Assembly: GCA_009823505.1 (NCBI GenBank)
Contig: VZQC01013287.1
Location: 2,526,774 to 2,590,773, forward strand
Direction of reading: 5' to 3'
DNA: 64,000 bases
Source of the DNA: Rhizomys pruinosus
Taxonomy: Eukaryota > Chordata > Mammalia > Rodentia > Spalacidae
Of the stretch, positions 10,313 through 20,460 are shown one piece after another (positions within the stretch are counted from its first letter, which is position 1; each line of letters opens with the position of its first letter). Position numbers and translations under genes: made by a program. Below the pieces are notes generated by a model. That model saw only the letters and a list, made by a program, of their open reading frames with translations. It ran no database searches and had not been told where the DNA came from.

Positions 10313-10555
10313 TCTTTTTTTTTTTTTTTTGGTCTTTTTGAAACAGGGTCTCCCTTTAGTCCCAGCTGGCCTGGAGCTCACTCTGTAGACCAGGCTGGCC
10401 TTGAATTCCCAGAGATCCACCTGCCTTTGCCTCCCAAGTTCTGGGATTAAAGGTGTGTACCAACACACCTGGCTTAAAGATCATTCTTAGGCACCATGTG
10501 GGTGCTGGGAATTGAACCTGGGTCCTCTGATAGTCTCTTAACCGCTGAGGCCCAG
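10313..10555 (-). repeat. Chimeric B2-B1 SINE, copy B
   Basis: Reverse orientation. The B1 body (10330-10473) is followed directly by the B2 head read backwards ('cttaaagatcattcttaggc', 'catgtgggtgctgggaattg'). In sense the joint reads '...aatgatctttaa' then 'gccaggtgtg'. The tail is the T run at 10316-10331. Confidence 0.85.
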
Positions 10556-10559
10556 ACAC

Positions 10560-10725
10560 TTTTAATTTTTTTAACTTTTTTATTTCTATTTGTGTGTGTA
10601 TGCTGCAACATGCTAGTGGAGGTGGTCAGGGGACAGCTGGAGTCAGTTATCTCCTTCCACCATCTGACTTAAGTCATCAGGCTTGCCATCAAGTGCCTTT
10701 ACCCACTAAGTCATCTAATTTGCTC
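10560..10725 (-). repeat. B3-type SINE
   Basis: Reverse: 'gtgtgtgtatgctgcaacat', 'aagtcatcaggcttgccatc', 'cctttacccactaagtcatc'. Confidence 0.6.
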
Positions 10726-10799
10726 CAATGACATTATTAATTAATATATATTTTACTCTTAGAAGCTTTTAGAACAAATCTAAAAACCACATAGTAGAA

Positions 10800-10970
10800 T
10801 TTCTTTTTCTTTCTTTCTTTTTTTTTTGGTCCTTTGGAGATGGGTTTCCCTGTAGCCCCAGCTGTCCTAGAACTGGCTATGTAGACCAGGCTGGCCTTTA
10901 ACTCACAAAGATTCCACCTGCCTCTGCCTCCCAAATGCTGGAATTAAAGACATATGCTACCCCACTTGGG
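10800..10970 (-). repeat. B1 SINE
   Basis: Reverse B1 beginning after a CTTT/T tract, with 'ctgtagccccagctgtccta' and 'tgcctctgcctcccaaatgc'. Confidence 0.88.
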
Positions 10971-10974
10971 TGAA

Positions 10975-11150
10975 ATTTTTATATTTTATTTATTGCATGA
11001 GTGTGTTGCCTGCATGAATGTAAGTGCATCCTTGTTGTGTAAGGCTCTCGAGCTCAGAAAATGAGAACAGCGATGGATCCTATGGAACTGGAGTTACAGA
11101 TGGGTGTTAACTACCATGCGGGTGCTGGGAATCAAACCCAGCTTAATTAT
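10975..11150 (-). repeat. B2 SINE, 5'-truncated by microsatellite
   Basis: Reverse B2 that stops at 'gaatcaaacccagc' where a TATC array begins. Confidence 0.75.
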
Positions 11151-11153
11151 TTT

Positions 11154-11154
<1 letters not shown>

Positions 11155-11192
<38 letters not shown>

Positions 11193-11240
11193 ATCTATCA
11201 TCTATTTATTTATTTATTTATTTATTTATTTATTTTTGTT
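11155..11240. repeat. (TATC)n then (TTTA)n microsatellites
   Basis: TATC/ATCT array at about 11155-11202 and ATTT array at 11203-11237, the latter being the tail of the next reverse B1. Confidence 0.9.
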
Positions 11241-11590
11241 GGTGGTGGTGAGACAGAGTCTCACTATGCAGCCCTGGAACTCACTATGTAGACCAGGCCG
11301 GCCTTGAACTCAGAGGTCTGCCTACTTCAGTCTCCCAATTGCTGAAATTAGAGGTATACACCACCACACCTGGCTGATTCAGTTACTTTTATTTTATGTG
11401 TATGAGTGTTTTGCCTACATGTAAGTGGACCACCTGGATACAGACCTCATGGAGGCCAGACGAAACTGTCAGACCCCTAGAACTGGACTTACAGAAGGTC
11501 GTTAACCTCCACGTGTACGCTGGGAACCAAACCCCAGTCCTGTGCAAGAAAGCCAGTGTTCTTAACTGCTGAGCCATCTCTCTAACCCTC
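11241..11590 (-). repeat. B1 SINE and diverged B2 SINE
   Basis: Reverse B1 at about 11241-11375 ('gagacagagtctcactatgc'), then an old reverse B2 at 11385-11590 ending 'gccatctctctaaccc'. Confidence 0.78.
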
Positions 11591-11669
11591 TACTGTTTGA
11601 TTTAAAGGATGTTGCAACATTTAATAATTATCAGCTGAAAAAAGTATAATGAGAATATAGTAAGTTGGA

Positions 11670-11990
11670 GGCTGGGAACATAGCTCAGTTGGCAGAGTGC
11701 TTTCTTAGCATGCATGAAGCCCTGGTTTTGATCTCTAGCACCTCAGAAAAAACAGGCCAGTGTGGTAGCAAAATATAAGATGTTTAGGCTTTTCAGATTT
11801 CTACATTTTGGAGAAAGCATAGCCACTGTGACTCCTTACCCTCTTCTCCACTCATTCTCCCACCCATGGACATCTGAGTCAGGAGTGCTTCTGACTCTGA
11901 GGGCATTGCATGGCATGGGTGCCCTTACACACAGGCAATACACTTATACATATAAAATAAAAATAATATATAAAATATTAAAAAATAAAT
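11670..11990 (+). repeat. ID SINE and B2 3' fragment
   Basis: 'ggctgggaacatagctcagt' through 'gatctctagcacctcag' (11670-11750) is an ID/BC1-type tRNA-like unit. 11870-11990 is the 3' part of a forward B2. Confidence 0.7.
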
Positions 11991-12107
11991 AAAATAAAGA
12001 CAAAGGAAAGAAAATCCCACAAACAAGGAACAGTCAGTAATATTATATTAGTCTTTGTAGTGGGAATGATTAACAGCGAGAATGTAGTAATTTGAAAGTC
12101 ATTTGTG

Positions 12108-12353
12108 GGCTGGAGAGATGGCCTAGCGGTTAAGAGCGCTGACCGCTCTTGCAGAGGACCCGGGTTCGATCCCCAGCACCCACATGGCGTTTGAGAAACG
12201 TCTGAAACTCCAATTCTAGGAGAACTCCAGTTCCAGGGGAATCCGACACCCTCCTCTGACCTCCACGGCATTGCACGACACGGGTGCACAGATTTGCATG
12301 CAGAGAGTACATTCATACCATACAGAAATAAATAAAATTAAAAAAAAAAAAAA
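12108..12353 (+). repeat. B2 SINE
   Basis: Full forward B2. Target duplication gaaagtcatttgtg at 12094-12107 and 12354-12367. Confidence 0.95.
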
Positions 12354-12417
12354 GAAAGTCATTTGTGACCTTGACAAAAAGAAGAAATTAGATTATGAAC
12401 ACTTGAAAATGAGTGGC

Positions 12418-12672
12418 TCACTATGTAGACCAGGCTGGCCTTGAACTCACAGAGATCTACCTGCCTCTGCCTCCCGAGTGCTGGGATTAAAGGCATGTGC
12501 CACCATGCCAGGCACTCATACACTTTTTTTTTTCTTTTTTGTCTTTTCGAGACAGGGTCTCCCTGTAGCCCCAGCTAGCCTGGGACTCGCTCTGTAGACC
12601 AGGCTGGCCTTGAACTCACAAAGATCCGCCTGCCACTGCCTCCCAAGTGCTAGAATTAAAGGTGTGTGCCAT
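12418..12672 (-). repeat. Two B1 SINEs in tandem, first one truncated
   Basis: 12418-12513 is the 5' half of a reverse B1. 12525-12672 is a full reverse B1, with 'catacac' repeated on both sides. Confidence 0.85.
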
Positions 12673-12799
12673 CATACACATTAAAAAAAATATTAACATA
12701 TCATAATCCTGCTTTACTCCTCAGCCTATGTGACCTTGGTTAATTCATTCAGTTTCCCTAAACCCTAGTTTATTTAACTAAAAAAATGGGAATAATGAG

Positions 12800-13018
12800 G
12801 GGCTGGAGAGATGGCCTAGCAGTTAAGACCACCAACTGCTCTTGCAGAGGACCCAGGTTTGATCCCCAGCACCAACATGGCGGCTGAGAGCCATCTTTAA
12901 CTCCAGTTCCAGGGGAATTTGATGCCCTCTTCTGACCTCCACAGCATTGCACTACATGGGTGCACAGACCTACATGCAGACAGTACATTCATACACATAC
13001 AAAATAAATAATTTAAAA
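12800..13018 (+). repeat. B2 SINE
   Basis: Forward B2 'ggggctggagagatggccta' with an AAATAAAT tail. Confidence 0.92.
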
Positions 13019-13089
13019 AAGTTAAAAGCTGTAAAAGAGAGAAACATTTAAAAAAATGGGAATGAGATTTTCCTCTTAAAATTGTTACA

Positions 13090-13295
13090 AGAATTAGGAC
13101 TAGGAATTCAGCTCAGTCGGTATTCTGGAATGCCTGCCCAGCATGCACAAAGCTCTGGGTTGAATATATATGGAGCATAATTCCAGCACTTAAGAGGCAG
13201 AGGCAGAAAACTCAGAAATTCAAGGTCATCTTCAGTTACATTGTGAATTCCCCGCCAGATTGGGATACTGGAGACTTTGGCTCAAAAGAAAAGGG
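13090..13295 (+). repeat. ID SINE joined to a B1-like unit
   Basis: ID-like head ('aggaattcagctcagtcggt', 'agcatgcacaaagctctggg') followed by a B1-like body from about 13165. This is the ID-B1 arrangement of B4-type SINEs. Confidence 0.6.
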
Positions 13296-13317
13296 TGGGG
13301 GTTGGGGTGGCAGGAAC

Positions 13318-13505
13318 TAGAGAGATAGCTAGGCAGTGGCAGCTATTCCAGAGAACCCAGGTTTCCTTCCCAGCACTCACATGGTGGCTAACAACCAACC
13401 TTAACTCCAGTTCCAGGAGGTCCAATGGCCTCTTGGCCTCCAGGGGCTAGCACATACATGCAGGCCAAACACTCAGACACATAAAATAGAAATAAATAAG
13501 TCAAA
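13318..13505 (+). repeat. B2 SINE, diverged
   Basis: Forward B2 with 'cccagcactcacatggtggc' and tail 'cataaaatagaaataaataa'. Confidence 0.75.
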
Positions 13506-13734
13506 AACATTTTTTAAAGAATACTTTGTTCAAAATGCCATAATGATATCTAATACCTGGTAGGCTTTTTTTTTTATCAGTCAGTTCTTTGACCCAGTCT
13601 TTATGTTGTTGTTATTCCCTCCCCTTTGTATTGCTCTAAACTATGCCTTTGTAACCATCACATATGTCTCAACATTATGACCTCTGAGAATAAACTGTAT
13701 GGTAATTCTAAAATATGTGTGAAAGATGATATAT

Positions 13735-14125
13735 GTGACATCAACATGGCTATGGCTTCATATGAGTGATATCATCATGGCTATAACATAACCATGTTTG
13801 AGAATTCATAGCAGTAACACCAGCAGAGCTGTGAGTTCATATGAGTGACATCGCCACGGCCTTGAGGTCATATGAGTGTCATAACCATGTTTGTGTGTAC
13901 AGGAGAGTGACTTCTCTGTCAGTTCATGTTAGTGCCATCATCATTTCTGTCAATTCATATAAGTGAGAATATGGTTGTTGTGAGTTCATATGAGTGACAA
14001 CACCAAAGCTACTACTTCATTTGTATGATGTCACTATGGATGTGATATGGTATAAGTGACATCACATTTACTGTCACTTCATATGAATGACATTAGCACT
14101 TCTGTGAGTTCACGTGAGGTAGGCT
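13735..14125. repeat. Degenerate 31-bp minisatellite
   Basis: About 12-13 diverged units with the core 'gacatcaccatggctgtgag' + 'ttcatatgagt'. Clean examples are at 13848-13878 and about 14059-14089. Most units keep 'tgacatca'-like and 'catatg' boxes. Not open for translation and not a SINE. Confidence 0.8.
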
Positions 14126-14134
14126 TATTTTATG

Positions 14135-14302
14135 ATTTTTTTTTTTTTTTTTTTTTTTTGGTCTTTTTGAGACAGGGTCTCCCTGTAGCCCTAGCTGTCC
14201 TGGAACTCACTCTGTAGACCAGGCTGACCTTGAACTCACAAAGGTCTGCCTGCCTCTGCCTCCCAAGTGCTAGGATTAAAGGCATGCATCACCATGCCTG
14301 GC
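14135..14302 (-). repeat. B1 SINE at the left edge of the duplicated block
   Basis: Reverse B1. Target duplication aggtaggcttatttta on both sides (from about 14116 and from 14306). The last bases of this B1 and its right-hand target copy reappear at 24485-24510. Confidence 0.92.
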
Positions 14303-14529
14303 AAAGGTAGGCTTATTTTAAAATTTAAACAGTGTTAGGAGAATTAAGTGAGATCAGGTACATAGATGGTTAGCACAGTACAAGGCAGGCAGTAAGTGTT
14401 CAATAATGTGACCATGATGAGTTCCCAGGACTTAGCATTGTCTGACACAATAGTAGTTTAATAAATGATTTTGTTTTTAAAGTATGGGGTGGGGGAAAAA
14501 TAATAAATAAATAATAAAATTAAAGTATG

Positions 14530-14805
14530 GGATGGGGACATGGTGACACACACCTGTAACCCCAGCTCTCAGGATCTGGAGGCAGAAGTATCAGGAATTT
14601 AAGGCCAGTCTCAGTTACATATTGAGTTTGAGGCCAGCCAGGGCTACATGAGACTCTTATCTCAGAACACCAAAAAATGTTTAAAAAGTAAAGTAAAAGA
14701 AGAGAAGAATTCGAACAATCTATATCTATGTCTATATCTCTTTCTTTCTATCTATCTATCTATCTATCCATCTGTCTTTCTATGTATACATATATATAGA
14801 GAGAG
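14530..14805 (+). repeat. B1-like SINE and (TATC)n
   Basis: Old forward B1-like unit at 14530-14680, then a TATC-rich stretch at about 14727-14775. Confidence 0.7.
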
Positions 14806-14883
14806 AGTTTTTGTAAAACTGAAACAATTTTATTTGTTATATATTTGGGGAGAGTGGGGGTTTTATTTTTTTATTTATTTATT

Positions 14884-16050
14884 TTTTTTTTAAGAGAAGC
14901 CAGCCTTTATTTCCATGTTTCCCACATGAAGAAGGCTAAGTAGGTTACTTTGTGGGAATTAGTCAAAGAGACCAAATCTCAATTAGCAATAATCGCGCCT
15001 CGGATAAACCTCATTGGCTACGATACTGGCACTGCGCAAAGCTAAGAGACCAAATCTCATATCCTCATCTGACTCCACTCTTCCTTGGCTTCCACCTTGG
15101 CTGGGGCTGCAGCAGAAGCAGGAGCAGCTGTGGGGGCAGCAGCCACGAATGCAGATGGATCGGCCAAGAAGACCTTGACCTTTCCAGCAAGTGGGAAGGT
15201 GTAATCAGTCTCCACAGACAAAGCCAGGACACGCTTGTACCCACTGATGATAGAATGTGGCACTGAGGAGCAGTTGGGTAGCCAGTCTGCAGACAGATGC
15301 TGGCCACGTTTCGGACACCCTCCAAGAAGCGACAGTGCAGAATCTCCTCTCTGATGTCAAGCACTTCCGGGCTGTACATGCTGCCATTGTCAAACACCTG
15401 CTGCATGATCAGCCCAAAGGAGAGGGGGAGATGTTTACCATGTTCAGCCGGGGGGTGGGGGGTGGGGGAGGATGGGGGGGTGGAGCTTCGCTGAGAGGGG
15501 AAGATGTTCAGCATGTTCAGCTGTGCGACTTTGCTGGCTCTGGCTTTGTCTCCAGTCTTTATCAGCTGCACATCAACCAGAATTTCAGTGGTGGCCCTGG
15601 TGATTTTCATGGTGATGCCTAATGCCTGGAAGAAGAGGTCTTCTCTGGCCCCAGACCAGTGTTCTGAGCCAGCACAGTGACTTCGCATGGAGCAGTGGCA
15701 CCCGCACTGGCAGCAGCTGGCACCTTATTGGTTAGAAGCATCTCCCTGATCTCAGTGAGGTCTTCCTTAGTGAACACAAAGTCCACATTCCCCTGGATAT
15801 AAGGCAGTAGCTTCTCCAGAGCTGGGTTGTTTTCCAGATGCCCGGCCTGGCCTTGCACGTCATGGTGTTCTTGACCATCAGCACCACAGCAAGTGGGAGG
15901 GATATGCGGATCTGCTGCATCTGCTTGGAGCTCACATTGTCTGTTCCCACAATGAAGCTTATTGGATAATCATCCAGAAGTTGGAGGATCTTAAGGAAGC
16001 AGTGGGACTGCCAGGTCATCCTTGTCTTCCCTGGGCATCATGACAGTGTG
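14884..16050 (-). pseudogene. RPLP0 processed pseudogene
   Basis: Intronless copy of the acidic ribosomal stalk protein P0 mRNA, 5' end near 16045 and A tail at 14884-14892 after an AATAAA signal. Recognisable P0 segments include the N-terminal 'LLDDYP...[15 protein letters not shown]', '[29 protein letters not shown]', 'QVFDNGS', '[23 protein letters not shown]' and the alanine-rich tail with '[10 protein letters not shown]'. These lie in different frames, so the coding region is broken by several frameshifts. A G/C-rich segment near 15435-15500, bordered by a repeated 'ctgaacatg..aacatct' motif, interrupts the middle. A U4 fragment sits in the codons for the C-terminus. Confidence 0.93.
14980..15043 (-). 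pseudogene. Tailless U4 snRNA fragment inside the RPLP0 pseudogene
   Basis: Read on the - strand, 15043 to 14980 equals U4 nt 1-64 (ending 'gctaattg') with one g-to-c change. There is no A tail. The flanks carry the same 16-bp target (aagagaccaaatctca, 14966-14981 and 15044-15059), which is RPLP0 C-terminal coding sequence. The insert shares 2 nt with the target at its 3' side, which suits microhomology-primed reverse transcription. Confidence 0.93.
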
Positions 16051-16104
16051 TCAAGGATTGCCGTGCAGGGTTTAAAGATTGTCACTCCAAAGAGGACACC
16101 TGGT

Positions 16105-16284
16105 GTATTAGTCACTTTTCTGTTGCTGTGATAAAGCACCATGACCAAGGAACTTATAAAAGGAAGAGTTTATTTGAGCTTAAAATTGACGGTTCCAGGG
16201 AATTAGAGTCCATTGTGGCAGGAGGCGTGGCGGCTGGATCTGGAGCAGCATGCTGAGGGTCACATCTGGAAAAGAGCACAGGAA
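16105..16284 (-). repeat. Family X repeat, cut by the gap
   Basis: Starts 'gtattagtcacttttctgtt', the reverse complement of the family X 3' end seen at 2380. Runs into the N gap. Confidence 0.7.
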
Positions 16285-17258
16285 NNNNNNNNNNNNNNNN
16301 NNNNNNNNNNNNNNNNNNNNNNNNNNNNNNNNNNNNNNNNNNNNNNNNNNNNNNNNNNNNNNNNNNNNNNNNNNNNNNNNNNNNNNNNNNNNNNNNNNNN
16401 NNNNNNNNNNNNNNNNNNNNNNNNNNNNNNNNNNNNNNNNNNNNNNNNNNNNNNNNNNNNNNNNNNNNNNNNNNNNNNNNNNNNNNNNNNNNNNNNNNNN
16501 NNNNNNNNNNNNNNNNNNNNNNNNNNNNNNNNNNNNNNNNNNNNNNNNNNNNNNNNNNNNNNNNNNNNNNNNNNNNNNNNNNNNNNNNNNNNNNNNNNNN
16601 NNNNNNNNNNNNNNNNNNNNNNNNNNNNNNNNNNNNNNNNNNNNNNNNNNNNNNNNNNNNNNNNNNNNNNNNNNNNNNNNNNNNNNNNNNNNNNNNNNNN
16701 NNNNNNNNNNNNNNNNNNNNNNNNNNNNNNNNNNNNNNNNNNNNNNNNNNNNNNNNNNNNNNNNNNNNNNNNNNNNNNNNNNNNNNNNNNNNNNNNNNNN
16801 NNNNNNNNNNNNNNNNNNNNNNNNNNNNNNNNNNNNNNNNNNNNNNNNNNNNNNNNNNNNNNNNNNNNNNNNNNNNNNNNNNNNNNNNNNNNNNNNNNNN
16901 NNNNNNNNNNNNNNNNNNNNNNNNNNNNNNNNNNNNNNNNNNNNNNNNNNNNNNNNNNNNNNNNNNNNNNNNNNNNNNNNNNNNNNNNNNNNNNNNNNNN
17001 NNNNNNNNNNNNNNNNNNNNNNNNNNNNNNNNNNNNNNNNNNNNNNNNNNNNNNNNNNNNNNNNNNNNNNNNNNNNNNNNNNNNNNNNNNNNNNNNNNNN
17101 NNNNNNNNNNNNNNNNNNNNNNNNNNNNNNNNNNNNNNNNNNNNNNNNNNNNNNNNNNNNNNNNNNNNNNNNNNNNNNNNNNNNNNNNNNNNNNNNNNNN
17201 NNNNNNNNNNNNNNNNNNNNNNNNNNNNNNNNNNNNNNNNNNNNNNNNNNNNNNNNNN
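16285..17258. other. Assembly gap (974 N)
   Basis: Unresolved bases. Copy 2 (about 26785-27605) suggests the missing stretch holds the rest of family X, a reverse B1, a reverse B2 and a forward B1 with an AATA tail. The long X-only reading frames over this interval are artefacts. Confidence 0.98.
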
Positions 17259-17260
17259 AA

Positions 17261-17303
<43 letters not shown>

Positions 17304-17305
17304 AA
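17259..17305. repeat. (AAAT)n array
   Basis: About 11 pure units at the right gap edge. Confidence 0.95.
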
Positions 17306-17317
17306 TTTTAAAAAAAG

Positions 17318-17645
17318 AAGAAAGGGTTTATTCAGCTTACAATTCCAGGTTACAGCTCATCAAGGCAGGAACTTAAAGCAGTTAGTTATATCCACAGTCA
17401 AGAGCAGAGAGACAGTTTAATGAGTACATGCTTCTAGTGCATGGTTCACTTTCTCTACTCCTACACAGTCCTCAAACCCAGGGTATGCTGCTGCCCACAG
17501 TGGGCAGGTCTTCCCACCTCAGTTAATGAAATCAAGACAATTCCCCCACAGACTTGGCCAGAGACCAATGTGATGTAGATAATCCCTCATTAGACTCTAT
17601 TCTTAAGTGATTCTAGATTCTGTCAAGTGGACAGAGCTATCATAA
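17318..17645 (-). repeat. Family X-type repeat segment
   Basis: 'ggtttattcagcttacaatt' to 'tgtcaagtggacagagctat', resembling the common rodent repeat read in reverse; homologous to 27655-27985. Confidence 0.6.
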
Positions 17646-17664
17646 TTCTTTTTTTGCTTTTTCT

Positions 17665-18035
17665 TTCCTTTTTTAAAAATTTTATTTCTTTATGTGTATG
17701 AATGTACTGTCTGCATGCAGGTCTGTGCACCCGTGTCCTGCAATGCTGTGGAGGTCAGAAGAGGGAGTCGGATTCCCCTGGAACTGGAGTTAAAGACAGC
17801 TCTCAGCTGCCATGTGGGTGCTGGGGATCGAACCCGGGTCCTCTGCAAGAGCAGTCGGCACTCCTAACCACTAGGCCATCTCTCCAGCCCTGCATTTTTT
17901 TTTAATAGTATCTCATGGAACTCAGTTTGGTTCAAAGTCACTATGTACCTGAGGATGACCTTGAACTCCTGACCCTCTCACTCTGCCTCCTAAATGTTGG
18001 GATTGCAAGCACTCACCACCATAACTAGGTTATAG
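17665..18035 (-). repeat. B2 SINE and old B1-like SINE
   Basis: Reverse B2 at 17665-17892 ending 'ctctccagccc', then a diverged reverse B1-like unit to about 18035. Confidence 0.85.
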
Positions 18036-18061
18036 CTTCCTTTTTACAAAACCAGAATTTT

Positions 18062-18275
18062 ATTTTATTTTTTATGTGTATGAATGTACTGTCTGCATGT
18101 AGGTTGGTGCACCCGTGTCGTGCAATGCCGTGGAGGTCAGAAGAGGGTGTTGGATTCCCCTGGAACTGGAGTTAAAGACGGTTCTTAGCTACTATGTGGG
18201 TGCTGGGAATTGAACCTGGATCCTCTGCAAGAGCAGTCAGTGCTCTTAACTGCTGAGCCATCTCTCTAGCCCCCA
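18062..18275 (-). repeat. B2 SINE
   Basis: Reverse B2. Its target aaaaccagaattttatttta occurs before and after it (from about 18049 and 18276). Confidence 0.92.
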
Positions 18276-18294
18276 AAACCAGAATTTTATTTTA

Positions 18295-18793
18295 TTTTAT
18301 TTTTTTTGGCTTCTTAGCACAAGTACCCTATGAACATCCCAACCCCTCTCTCTAAAATGACCCTCTTACATCCCAAAAGCCTAACTTGGGACCAAAAGCA
18401 AAAAAATTCATGGAAAACCACAGATCTGTGGTAAGCTGGTGAAGCCAGTGCCCTTCACTGTGCCGGCTTGGTCTTCTTACTCTCGTTCTTCTTGTCCCTC
18501 TTCTTCAGCCCATCCATGTTAGCTCTCAGCAGGTTTGAATAAGCCATCTAAAACTTCTTCACTTCTTTGGAGCTCACCACAGTGCTAATCTTCTTTTTCC
18601 CAATCGATGGCTCTCAACAGACACTTGTTTTCTGCAGGCTCCAGGCCATCCACAGAACCCTTCCATGGAGTGGGTTTGGTGCGACCATCATACTTCTTCA
18701 AGGTGATGAACACGCTGCCCCGACGACCGGCACTTCCGGAAGAGCCTAGTCAGCTCCGTCAGGAACTGCTCACTCTCAAGCAACACCATCCCG
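18295..18793 (-). pseudogene. SRP14 processed pseudogene
   Basis: Intronless copy of the 14-kDa signal recognition particle subunit mRNA. The ATG equivalent is at 18789-18787, followed by codons for 'MVLLESEQFLTELTRLF'. Then come 'GSVFITLKKYDGRTKP', 'EGLEPAENKCLLRA', 'STVVSSKEV' and 'MAYSNLLRANMDGLKKRDKK', with the stop equivalent at 18457-18455. An extra G in the 'SSGS' region shifts the frame, and the codon before 'MAYS' is TAG. The A-rich tail lies at the left end. It sits inside the A tail of a B1 (18795-18955): an 'attttattttatttt' sequence flanks it on both sides. Confidence 0.92.
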
Positions 18794-18794
18794 G

Positions 18795-18955
18795 CTATTT
18801 TATTTTATTTTTGGTCTTTTTGAAACAGGGTCTCCCTGTAGCCCCAAGCTGTCCTGGAACTCACTCTGTAGACCAGGCTGGCCTTGAACTCAAAGATCCG
18901 CCTGCCTCTGCCTCCCAAGTGCTAGGATTAAAGGCGTGCGCCACCAGGCCCGGTC
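18795..18955 (-). repeat. B1 SINE whose tail hosts the SRP14 pseudogene
   Basis: Reverse B1 'ggtctttttgaaacagggtc' to 'ccaccaggcccggtcc'. Its outer target duplication (aaaaccagaatttta) lies left of the SRP14 copy and at 18956-18970. Confidence 0.85.
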
Positions 18956-18964
18956 CAAAACCAG

Positions 18965-19125
18965 AATTTTAAATGAGGCAAAGTGGTACATGTCTGTAAT
19001 CTGAATACTGAGGAGGCTGAAGCAGGAAGGTTGCTTTGAGTTCAAGGTCAACCTGAACTACATAGAGAGTACCAGCCTGCTCTGTAGTAAGACCTTGTCT
19101 CAAGAACAACAGCAACAAAAACAAA
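18965..19125 (+). repeat. B1-like SINE, old
   Basis: 'gaggcaaagtggtacatgtc', 'gaggctgaagcaggaaggtt', then CAA-rich tail. Confidence 0.6.
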
Positions 19126-19189
19126 GTGAAAAAAATAGGGCCATTGGCATAGTCTAGATATAGCAGCTACTTATAAAGCTTATAGTTTA

Positions 19190-19815
19190 TTATAACTTTT
19201 CCAAAAATTACCTTCTCTCTATCCAAGATATTCTCCCTAATTTCCATCCTTTCAGTTTCAACTTTGGCATAATTTTCTGTTAATCTTGGAAAAATCAACT
19301 CCTTATCTTGTATAATAACCTCATCACTCATAAAATAATTCAGACTGTACTTCCCAACTGGAGAATCTTGACATACTGGTATTCTGAATAACAGTAGAAA
19401 TTGACCTGCCCTACAATGAATGGGGCAATCGGGAGGTCAGAGGAAGCCAGAGGCCCCTAGCCCAGTACTTCTGGTCATGAGCACACTTATTTAGTGTTAC
19501 ATGGGCACCCTGTACAGACTAGTATGCTGCATATGCCCGGTAAGCATCATGGACAACAACCAGCACTTGCATTTCCATTCCCTGTGAGATACTGACTGAG
19601 CAGACAATATATTCTGCTTTTCTTTGTAGACCAGAGACTCTGGGACTGTTCCCCTGAGTTTATAATCCAGGTGCTCAAGGTGTTTGCACATCGCGCAGCG
19701 GTCATCTGTAAGGGAGAGAAGAGCTGAGCAGAATTCTGGTGGGCTCAGCTCCATGTCATGTTTGCCATAATATGTAATGGCTATTTTTATTTCTTCATAA
19801 TAGTCAATGACTTTT
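19190..19815. other. Unique segment with an unidentified small reading frame (- strand 19752-19497)
   Basis: No SINE. On the - strand an 85-codon frame starts 'MELSPPEFCSALLSLTDDRC' and includes five cysteines. I recognise no family, and there is no codon-bias or splice evidence. An acceptor-like 'ctctcccttacag' lies inside it. The whole segment is repeated almost unchanged at 29556-30180. Most likely non-coding or a fragment of an old retrocopy. Confidence 0.35.
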
Positions 19816-19819
19816 TCAT

Positions 19820-20037
19820 TTTTTTGAATTTTATTTTTATATGTATGAATGTACTGTCTGCATGTAGGTTTGTGCACCCATGTTGTGCAATACCTCGGAG
19901 GCCAGAAGAGGGCATCAGATTCCCCTGGAACTGGAGTTAAAGATGACTCTCAGCTGCCATGTGGGTGCTGGGGATCGAACCCGGGTCCTGTGCAAGAGCA
20001 GTCAGCGCTCTTAACCACTAGACCATCTCTCCAGCCT
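19820..20037 (-). repeat. B2 SINE
   Basis: Reverse B2 within the target duplication tagtcaatgactttttc (about 19801 and 20038). Confidence 0.93.
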
Positions 20038-20194
20038 AGTCAATGACTTTTTCTTTGGTGCTTGCTGACAGTAGACAAGCACTCTATCTCTGAGCTGCAT
20101 CCATAGTGTCCATGCCTTTAATGGTATCCAGGTGAGCTGCTATTGCAAGTGTGTTCTGAAAGCCAAGTTTCAATAGAAATTTTTTTTCTTTAAT

Positions 20195-20460
20195 TTTTTT
20201 TTGGTTTCAGACAGTGTCTTCTGTAGCCCAATCAGGCCTCAAACTCACTATGTAGCCAGGAATGACCTTGAATTCTTTTTTTTTTAATTTTTTAATTTTG
20301 GAAACAAGGTCTTTTTAGTCTCAGATGGCCTAGAGCTCACTATGTTGACCAGGCTGGCCTTAAACTCACAGAGATCCGAATGACCTTGAATTCTTGATCT
20401 TCCTGTCTTTACCTCTCAAGTGTTGGGGTTAGAATCATGTGGCTATTATGTCTGGCTCAA
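20195..20460 (-). repeat. Old B1-like SINE with a nested truncated B1
   Basis: The outer reverse unit is interrupted at about 20281-20376 by a 5'-truncated reverse B1. The 18-bp target gaatgaccttgaattctt is present on both sides (about 20261 and 20377). 20461-20999 shows no gene or repeat. Confidence 0.85.

Noticed and set aside
13735..14125. CRISPR-like array
   Set aside because: Mammalian context, diverged 31-bp units without distinct repeats and spacers; a minisatellite.
15257..15622. 121-codon + strand frame opposite the RPLP0 pseudogene
   Set aside because: Antisense shadow of the retrocopy.
16213..17271. Reading frames of 337-352 codons over the gap
   Set aside because: Almost wholly N; not coding evidence.
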